DNA of 64,000 bases. Origin: Monocercomonoides exilis (Eukaryota; Preaxostyla; Oxymonadida; Polymastigidae). Below are positions 56,930-64,000 of the stretch, in pieces (position 1 is the first letter of the stretch; each line of letters begins with the position of its first letter). The position numbers and the translations under genes are program-made. The DNA is taken from contig LSRY02000026.1 in NCBI GenBank assembly GCA_001643675.2, forward strand, positions 422,501 through 486,500. The letters run 5' to 3'. The notes under the pieces were generated by a model, which was not told the origin of the DNA, searched no databases, and saw only the letters and a program-made list of their open reading frames with translations.

Positions 56930-57840
56930 TTATTCCTCCTCAATAACAGTGACATCTTCGAAAGATGATTTCACGAAAACCTCGAAAAAATCATCAAAAT
57001 TCTTATCTGGATTTCTTAGATAAGTGAACTCATGCAAATAATTGGACAAATACTTCCTTTGGACACCGTGTCGAGGAAGAAAATGCTTTTAAAGTGACCA
57101 TGACCGTTCGATCCTGTTTGTGTGACACTTTGTTAATGAATCAACAAAGTGATTTTTGTGATTAACAGTTCGATGGATAAAACCAAGCGTGTTTAATGAA
57201 CTATGCCCTTTCCAACAGTCAGTATTAATTGTTGTGTTTTTTTTAACAGCTGATTTAATGAGAGATTGCAACACAGGTTTTGTTCGATTTGGTACAATTT
57301 ATAGAAACAAATTACTCTTTCCTTTTGCTGTTTCAGGCCTTTCAACACCCCCAACAATCCATAGTAATGGTTTTCTTCTTCCCACTTTTTTCTTTCTTCG
57401 ATAAAAAGCAGCTTCATCGATTTCAATCGTTTTATTTTCTCCTCCAATTTTGAATTTGTGTTGCTGCTGATGAAGAACAATTGCTTTCCTCAATAAAGCA
57501 TAAAGCTTTACAATTGTGGAGACATTCACTGATGCCAAAATTGCTGCTTTAAGCTGTTCCAAATGAAGCCAAAAACAAAAAAGCAATAACGCTAATCTTC
57601 CGTAATGGTAACTTAATTTTTTCAAAAACAGTGTTGCTTCTTAATGATTTTTTTACAGTGTTTGCACCTAAAATTGTAGTAATTTCCTCTTTCAAGTTGG
57701 AAATTCATGTATTTTTTGCATTTCCAACAAAACATAGATGAATGAATAAAATTTTTGTTCTGCAGCCATTTGATTGTCTTCAGTTCATCTTGAAACAAAT
57801 TATTAAGCTCTTCCAAATGTTTCCTCTCAACCCCATCGAA
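56930..57840 (-). pseudogene. Merlin-type (ISXO2/IS1595-like) transposase relic
   Basis: An N-terminal zinc-ribbon-like part (57816-57622, CWKCKK...CKHCKK) is followed, after a frameshift, by the catalytic domain. The first acidic site is IEIDEAAFYRRKKKVGRRKP, followed by LLWIVGGVERP. The second is INTDCWKGHSSL. FIHRTVNHKNHFVD and HTNRIERSWS supply the conserved NH and final E. The ending VQRKYLSNYLHEFTYLRN is the family's usual C-terminus. TAA codons follow SNLFL (57299-57301) and RSWSL, so the gene is dead although all three acidic residues remain. Terminal repeats were not found. Confidence 0.85.
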
Positions 57841-58023
57841 TGGAATTTTGAAATAGGAATATTGATAATTAATGAAAAGGGACTACTCCCATTATTTTTT
57901 TGTTTTTTCTGAGTTCAAAATTATTTCGAATTCACTTCTTCGTTTAATAACTTCATTTTTTTATGAAATAAAATAACTAGCAATCGACAAAAACGTGAGA
58001 AAGACAGGCTTATTCTGCAGTCG

Positions 58024-59502
58024 ATGAAACCATTACTTGCCGAAACTTCGTGTTATCTTGATAAATCCTTAGCATCAAAAGGAGAAGTTTGGTTCAATGC
58101 CATCCTCCACATAATAGGATTTTCCATTGATATCGTTTATCCTTGCGAATCCAGCTTTTTGCCATCAACATGGAACGGATATTTACTAAGTTTCGACCTT
58201 TTCGGAGAAGAGTGGGCTGGATGCAACTATGGTCCACCTCCAAGTGATTGGTTTGACTGGGTAATAAAATGAGCGGATATCTTTCTTGGATTTCACAACA
58301 AGGGACAAAAATTGTCTTCGCTATGCAAAACACGTTCAGCAATTTCACTTGTATTTCAACTGTTATTCGAAAAGCAGTTAGCAGATTATCCATTAATGAA
58401 GATTCTTTTCCGATCTTTCCAAAGACTTGAAAGAAGAAAGAAGAAAAACAAACCTCCGATATGGAATCCAAGAGTTCTTTTGTTCTACATAGCAACCTTA
58501 GGTGAAAACAAAGATCTGGATAATGACACACTCATGAAGAAAACAATCTGCCTATGTATCCTATTTTCTGCATGCCGCTTCACTGAAATCGAAAGAATAA
58601 GCCTTACACATTCCACAATAAAAGAGGACTCAATTGCCCTTGACACCTCATTGAAGACCAGAATGGAAAAAACGGACATCATCATCCCATTCCTCCGAGA
58701 AACACCACTGATTTGCCCTGCATCAGCTGTGAAGGAATTATGGTTAAGAGTGGAAAAGATACAAGCAAATTCTGACCACTTGTTTCTGAACGAAATTACA
58801 AAAAAGCCACTGTCTTCAAGAGCCCTGAGAAAACTTGCATCTGAAATCATTCACAAATCAGGTATTCCTGAATGTTTCGGACCTTATTCACTAAAGCACG
58901 CTTCAATATCTGCCTTAACAATGTCTGGAATGCCCATAGCACAAGTTGCCAAGTTCGCAAGGCTGTCTCCGCAAAGCGATAAGATAACGAACTGCTATTT
59001 TCAATCAGATGTCTCTTCCTCTTGCACAAGAGCTGTTGCAGTTCAATCAACCAAAATCAACGTTCAAAGTGAAACACAAAGTGACTCAGCTGATCCACAT
59101 TTAGTGAACTTGAGAATCTCAGAAGAAAGTTATGCAAGCAGAAATGACGGCGATGATTCAACCACAGCTGAGAACGAACAGGAGGAAGTGGATAGAAGTG
59201 GAGATTCAGAATCTTTACACATGACAAAGTGAGTACAAATGTTGAAGATAAAAAGGAAAAACAGCAGATTTCACAGCAATCAGGGAAAAGCTGTTTGGAA
59301 TTCAACATCAGATTGTCTTAAGCCAAGTCGAATCGAGGAACCAGAAGACAACAACATCGAAGAACCTAAAGAGAAGAACCAGAGCGAAAGAAAGATCGAA
59401 CAAGAAGTCATACAAGAAAAACACGTTCAGTTTATAATAAGAACCAGAACACAAGCAAAGCAAGAGTTACTAGAAAAAATGTTGAAAAACGGAGATTTCT
59501 AA
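58024..59502 (+). pseudogene. DIRS-type tyrosine recombinase relic
   Basis: One plus-strand frame, broken by TGA at 58270-58272 and 59230-59232, aligns from end to end with the recombinase of the full-length DIRS element. EVWFNAIL matches SWWNEIL, PSTWNGYLLSF matches SATWMGYTYGF, SACRFTEIERI holds the first arginine, YSLKHASISALTMSG the K-variant box, and a tyrosine lies in ITNCYF. The tail VQFIIRTRTQAKQELLEKM matches the other copy's tail. The first TGA stands where the relative has cysteine (KRCLDVF). No reverse transcriptase, gag or inverted ends of this element are visible, so it is a fragment. Confidence 0.85.
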
Positions 59503-59689
59503 ATCTACTTAATCCTATTGATGCTTCACGTCTTCTCAATTAAGTATTTCTCTCAAAACATAAGAGAAGGAAGTGAGAGTCACATTTTCTTTTTTAATAA
59601 AATCAAAATAAAAATAATAATAAGCGTGTCACTTTTCTTTGTCAATATGCATCAACAACAATCACTGACTGCACTCCTCCATTTATTTT

Positions 59690-62600
59690 TCAGTTGTTCC
59701 GAGATCTTCTCTTCCTGACAACTACAATTGCAATAATCACAACTACCACCACTACCACCACAATCACAATAGGAACCACAATAGCAACCACAGTCCCTGC
59801 ACTCATCTTCTTCTTCTTTTCTGGTTCTGGCTCATCTTTCTTCTCCTTCAGGTATTTCTCATACACATCTTCAGGAGCAGCCTCTTCATCTGTTGCCCCC
59901 ACAATCCATCCTTTGTTGCCATCGTTGTAGTCCTTCGCAAATGCAAAGGCGTCTTTCTGTTGGCTGAACTTATCAAAGTCTGGAGCAATGATGCACAGTG
60001 ATGCCACCGATGAATCTTTCCCTTTGTTGTCACCTAACTCAAGTTTGCCTTCACCTGGAAGTTTCAAATTATCAACTGCATCTTTCACTTCAATGAGAAT
60101 AGCTCCTGCCTTTCCACTTGCTGCTTCACACGATTTGAATGAACATTTCTTTTCTCTTCCCATTTCCACTTTCGAACCATTATCAACCATCTTGATCAAT
60201 ACACCTGCACACAATCCCTTCGATGATTTCACTCCATTCATGCTCAACCCTTCTATTCGAACACTCGATGCTTTTTCAGCTGCATCTTGGATGTTGATTG
60301 CTGCTCCATCTGTCACACTCACTTTGTTGATCTCAACTGTATCAAGTTTGACTGAATAAGCACCTTCAATATCAAACAATGATTTTTCGAATTTCACTTC
60401 ATTATCGCCCTTGCATTCAACTCCACTCATTGAAAGTTCTCCTTCTTTCACATTAACAAGATGGATTTTGGCAATTTCTTCATCATTTCTGGGTGCAATT
60501 GGCTCTGGTCTCACAAATTTGCAGTTCACAATACTCAACTTAGCATCTGCACCCTCTGCAACAATCAATGAGGATGTGTCAGTGTTTGATTCCTCTGGCT
60601 CATCCAATGACAATGGGAACAAGAAGGATATTCCTCTGAACTCAACTTCACTCTTGCATGTGAACAAATCTTTTCCAGATTTGACATTACAATCGATCTC
60701 CACTTCTGTTTCTTTTTCTGTTTCCTCTGCTTTCTCCACACCCACAATAGTTATCAATGAAAATTTCTCAAGTGTAACAGCTGCAGCTTTGAATGATTCA
60801 TTCGTTCTGATGATATTGATCTTGAAGTTTTCTCCTCCAACACCCACTCCAAACAATTTGTATGCTTTATCAAGACTTTTCTTTGGGTTGTCATAGCTCA
60901 ATCCATTTTTGGTATCATCTGTTGCTCCTTCACTCACATACACATTTGTATTCGGATCAAAATACACTTCTGTAAAATCAACTTCAGAGCTATCCTCTGT
61001 TCCTTTTGCAACAACAAAGCATTTATTTTCATTTTTCTTGTATCCAGATGCAAAGCTTTGCTTCATCGCTTTTGCAATGTCTCTGTGAAGGCTGACTGGC
61101 ACATCTAAATACAATCCTGTGTTCTTTTCAGCATTAGATGTTGAATCTGAATCTCCTGCCTTGCACCCTGTGAATACTAAATTATCTCCTGTTTCTGGCC
61201 ATGTCAGTTCATCTGCTTTTGTTATTCCTGTCATTTCCAGACATATTGCTCCTGCTTTCCCTTTTGAACATGTGCAGCCATCGAATTTTGTTTTCCCAGT
61301 GTTTCCAATGGAGAATGTGCTTTCTGCATGTTCGCTCTTCACATAAAGTGCTCCACATGTATCTGTTGATGCATCTTCCGATTTGCATTCTGTGAATGTG
61401 CATGTGTCCAATTTCACTGAAATAGCTGTGTCTGTATTTCCAACAATTTTTATAACAGCACTTCCATTTGATGTTATCTTCTTCAGATTCAATGATGTCA
61501 ATGATACAGCTGTCACTGCTGTTGTTGTTCCATCAACCAAAAATGGTGTCTCTGAAAATTTCACTTCGTTCTCAGAAGTGCATTCGACCTTGTTCATTGT
61601 CAATGTCCCTGCACTCACTTTCACAAGATGAGATTTCACTTCTTCCCCTGTGTTTGTTAGCATCCCAAGTGTATTTGTTTGTGTTGTAAGCTTAAAATCA
61701 CAAGTGTCAATTGTTAGAGAAACTGATCCATCAGTAGCATGAATCAAGGCATATGGTCCTTCATTTCCTTCAAATTGATTTTTCACTTGTCCAGATGTTG
61801 ATTTGAAATCGAATATCAAATTCTTGAATGTCACTGTTTTTTGACAGGTGAATAAATCGCTTTCAGAAATATTGCTACAATCTATCTCAACTTTTGTGTC
61901 AGCTTCATTTCCAGTTTCCTCTGCTTCTACCACTCCTTCGATCGTAATTCCTGTCTCTTTTGAGAATGTCACAGCATCTGCTTTAAGAACTTCTTGGTTT
62001 GATTTTCCTTTTTCTTTTAATATTTTAATAGAAAATTCTCCTGGACCTTTTGATTTATCCAATAAATCATTAGCTCCTTTTATTGTTTTAAATGGTTTTG
62101 TTTTTGTTCCATCTGCTGTGTCATCACTTCCTCCATTCTTAACATATGCCTCATGTGGATCAAAATATACTGCAGTGAAATCAATATCTTCACCTTCACT
62201 ATTTGTTCCCTTAGCTGCAACAAACCAGTCATTTGTTCCTTTCACATAGTTTTTGGCAAATTTCTCTTTCATTGCTTTGGCAATATCCTGTAACTTTTCA
62301 CTGTTCACATCAAGATACAAAAACGTCTGTTTATCTGAACCAGCTTTGCACCCACTAACTGTCAATTTTTCTTCCTCAGACCATGTCAGTTTTTCTGCAC
62401 TATCAATTTTTGTCATCTTCAGATATATCCCACCTGATTTCCCATTGGCACATTCACATGATGTAAATGTTGTTGTTGCATTTGAAATTCGTGAACTTTC
62501 TCCTATATTAAATGTGCTATCTGATTGATCACTTTCAACATACAATGCTCCACTTGTGGCATTAGATGCTTCTGTTGATATGCAATTGGCAAATGTACAC

Positions 62601-63388
62601 CCATGGACATTCACTTCAATCTTCTCACTATTGTTTCCCACAATCTTCACCACTGCACTTGCACTCGACTCTATGTTATTCAATGTCGATGCAATCAATG
62701 TCACTTTTGTTGCTTTGTCAAACAAAAACGGAGTGGTTGAAAACTTGGCAGTGTTGTTATCATCACTGAAAGATACTGCCTCCATGTTGAATTCACCTGC
62801 TTCCACTTTTACTAAATGTATATTGGCTGTTTCTGTTTCTGTTGGACGAACAAATTGGCAAGTGCTAATTGTCAGATTAGGTGATAGTTTATTTGTATTT
62901 GTTGTCATGGATGAATGATCAGATGACACTTGAGTTGATCCCCCTGAATTTGCAACCAATCGAATAATAGCCAACGTGTTGTCATCATTAGATGCATTTC
63001 CAAGTGACACTGGATATATAAACTTCAGATACTTGAATGTCACATTTTGCTTACAAGTGAACAGATCCGTGTTAGTATCACTATTACCATTACCCTCAGT
63101 AAGATATGTGCAGTTTATTTCCACTAACTCAGGAGTCCCATTTGCACCTTCATTTTGTTTTCCTTGGATCATTAATGGTTTTTCTTTGTCAAATGTATTC
63201 ACTCCTGCTACTAATGCAGGTTGACCATCTTCTTGTTTTATAATTGTAATGATGTATGAAGTTGAACTTGTATCACCATTAAGCTTATCATATGCATCAC
63301 TTATCTTTCCAATAGGGCTATCTTTTGTTCCATTTCCGTTTCCTCCACTTTTGACGAACTTTTCTTCCACTTTTCCTTCTGAATACAT
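59690..63388 (-). CDS. Surface protein C (A/B/C family), long intact body, 5' end damaged
   Basis: 1232 codons from the first ATG (63388) to TGA. The body matches surface protein B module by module, often with long identical runs (module starts near KFVKSGGNGN, AYVKNGGSDD and VYVSEGATDD), and ends with EPEPEKKKK, a Val/Ile membrane segment (PIVIVVVVVVVVIIAIVVV) and a basic tail RKRRSRNN. The signal peptide is incomplete: upstream of MYSEG the frame reads RIVFFQIVLS after a stop, and about 20-25 bases that carry the ATG and MFLTF in A and B are missing. Without a start in that region the protein would not be exported, so the copy may be a silent donor or use an upstream exon. Probable role as for B: a plasma-membrane surface antigen. 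Confidence 0.8.
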   Translation of the reverse strand: MYSEGKVEEKFVKSGGNGNGTKDSPIGKISDAYDKLNGDTSSTSYIITIIKQEDGQPALVAGVNTFDKEKPLMIQGKQNEGANGTPELVEINCTYLTEGNGNSDTNTDLFTCKQNVTFKYLKFIYPVSLGNASNDDNTLAIIRLVANSGGSTQVSSDHSSMTTNTNKLSPNLTISTCQFVRPTETETANIHLVKVEAGEFNMEAVSFSDDNNTAKFSTTPFLFDKATKVTLIASTLNNIESSASAVVKIVGNNSEKIEVNVHGCTFANCISTEASNATSGALYVESDQSDSTFNIGESSRISNATTTFTSCECANGKSGGIYLKMTKIDSAEKLTWSEEEKLTVSGCKAGSDKQTFLYLDVNSEKLQDIAKAMKEKFAKNYVKGTNDWFVAAKGTNSEGEDIDFTAVYFDPHEAYVKNGGSDDTADGTKTKPFKTIKGANDLLDKSKGPGEFSIKILKEKGKSNQEVLKADAVTFSKETGITIEGVVEAEETGNEADTKVEIDCSNISESDLFTCQKTVTFKNLIFDFKSTSGQVKNQFEGNEGPYALIHATDGSVSLTIDTCDFKLTTQTNTLGMLTNTGEEVKSHLVKVSAGTLTMNKVECTSENEVKFSETPFLVDGTTTAVTAVSLTSLNLKKITSNGSAVIKIVGNTDTAISVKLDTCTFTECKSEDASTDTCGALYVKSEHAESTFSIGNTGKTKFDGCTCSKGKAGAICLEMTGITKADELTWPETGDNLVFTGCKAGDSDSTSNAEKNTGLYLDVPVSLHRDIAKAMKQSFASGYKKNENKCFVVAKGTEDSSEVDFTEVYFDPNTNVYVSEGATDDTKNGLSYDNPKKSLDKAYKLFGVGVGGENFKINIIRTNESFKAAAVTLEKFSLITIVGVEKAEETEKETEVEIDCNVKSGKDLFTCKSEVEFRGISFLFPLSLDEPEESNTDTSSLIVAEGADAKLSIVNCKFVRPEPIAPRNDEEIAKIHLVNVKEGELSMSGVECKGDNEVKFEKSLFDIEGAYSVKLDTVEINKVSVTDGAAINIQDAAEKASSVRIEGLSMNGVKSSKGLCAGVLIKMVDNGSKVEMGREKKCSFKSCEAASGKAGAILIEVKDAVDNLKLPGEGKLELGDNKGKDSSVASLCIIAPDFDKFSQQKDAFAFAKDYNDGNKGWIVGATDEEAAPEDVYEKYLKEKKDEPEPEKKKKMSAGTVVAIVVPIVIVVVVVVVVIIAIVVVRKRRSRNN

Positions 63389-64000
63389 GGAAAGCACAAT
63401 TTGAAAAAATACAATTCTTCAATATCTCAATCAAATTCCATTTCTTTCTTCCTTTTTCTTTCATCATTCTGTTTTCTTCTGCTTTTTCCAATTGATGGAG
63501 AAAGAGAAGACACCTCACTCACATTCTTTTCTCACTTCATCATCCAAAAGTTCTTCTTCAATTGTGTTTCCTCTTCAGCTGCTTTGCTTTCGCATAAATG
63601 AATATTTTTTCATTCATCAATCATTTTTCATCTTTATTCTGTTTTCTTGACTGATCTCCCTTTATCAATGCTCAACATTGTTCTTTTCCTCTCCATTTTT
63701 CTTCAATTCATGAAATGTTCCAAAAATCCATTCTTCCAAACCTCCTTTTTTTCTCAAGCCCAATACAAAAGCTATGCATTCATTCAAATATTAAACTTTT
63801 CATTTTTGGTTGCTGAGAATGAAATTGAGAATGAGAAGTCAATGAATCAACAGCTTTGATGTAAATGATTGATGTGTTCAATGGAGAAGTCTATCTTCAC
63901 TTTTTCACTTTCATTCTTCAATATTTCTGTTTTGATTGACGAACAAAAAACAATTGAAGATAAAGAAGAAGAAGAAGAAGGTGAAGAAGAAGGTGAGGGA
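63389..64000. other. 5' flank of surface gene C
   Basis: No convincing gene. The 34-base leader of A and B is not conserved beyond TTTGATTGA near 63430. A GAA microsatellite starts near the right edge. Confidence 0.45.

Noticed and set aside
59988-62918. Plus-strand open frames opposite surface gene C (and minus-strand ones opposite B)
   Set aside because: Antisense shadows; the same shadows appear opposite all three paralogues.
1-64000. Reassignment of TGA to a sense codon
   Set aside because: Intact genes in the window end at TGA at equivalent places, and most internal TGA codons are in dead elements; kept only as a question in the findings.
1-64000. tRNA and rRNA genes
   Set aside because: None recognised by eye on either strand; a covariance-model search would be needed to exclude tRNAs.

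Overview
The window looks like protist nuclear DNA: AT-rich, with spliceosomal-type introns, very long repetitive surface-protein genes and a heavy load of eukaryotic transposons. Polymorphic-membrane-protein-like (Pmp-like) beta-helix ectodomains joined through one membrane segment to a kinase-like tail, together with a probable nephrocystin-4 (ciliary transition zone) homologue, suggest a flagellated protist, most plausibly a metamonad of the oxymonad/Preaxostyla type. That placement is inference, because the window holds no rRNA or other phylogenetic marker. The standard genetic code fits the intact genes, which end in TGA or TAA. Several start positions proposed by simple frame scanning are TTG or GTG; the entries below use the first ATG where it matters.

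Layout. 1-6065: decayed fragments of Pmp/receptor genes on the minus strand, with AT-rich spacer. 6700-7674: a foldback element. 8165-11705: a DIRS-type retrotransposon that has lost its reverse transcriptase; it abuts the broken 3' end of surface-protein pseudogene A (11715-14034, minus). Surface gene B (15987-19730, plus) is its intact, divergently transcribed paralogue. 20676-21612: a long polypurine/polypyrimidine minisatellite. 22245-22978: an unknown spliced gene. 23890-27932: a hAT transposase relic split by a foldback element with indistinguishable 448-bp arms. 28366-36352: a giant Pmp/TM/pseudokinase receptor gene on the minus strand, interrupted by one TGA and a 5' frameshift. 36921-37173: a MITE. 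37818-39848: a pogo-like transposon. 42260-42901: another receptor fragment. 46500-50660: a nephrocystin-4-like gene with four introns, lying inside a 5.7-kb stretch that may itself be bounded by terminal inverted repeats. 51289-55776: a full-length DIRS element with recognisable inverted repeats and internal complementary region. 56930-57840: a Merlin-type transposase relic. 58024-59502: a third tyrosine-recombinase relic. 59690-63388: surface gene C, a third member of the A/B family.

Two gene families dominate. A/B/C are secreted-then-anchored surface proteins built from three ~400-residue modules; they differ in blocks, as expected from gene conversion. The receptor family (28366-36352 plus relics at 2474-6065, 42260-42901 and perhaps 1-662) puts a Pmp-like ectodomain outside and a kinase-like domain without its catalytic motifs inside. 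Most of the remaining sequence is transposons of at least four superfamilies (DIRS, hAT, pogo, Merlin) and TA-flanked non-autonomous elements. Many are nested in, or adjacent to, the surface genes and probably contribute to their breakage and turnover.

No single new defence or metabolic system is evident. The items most worth follow-up are the receptor-pseudokinase architecture, the DIRS element whose RNase H region is open in two frames, the run of single in-frame TGA codons, and the possible mobile unit carrying the nephrocystin-4-like gene.
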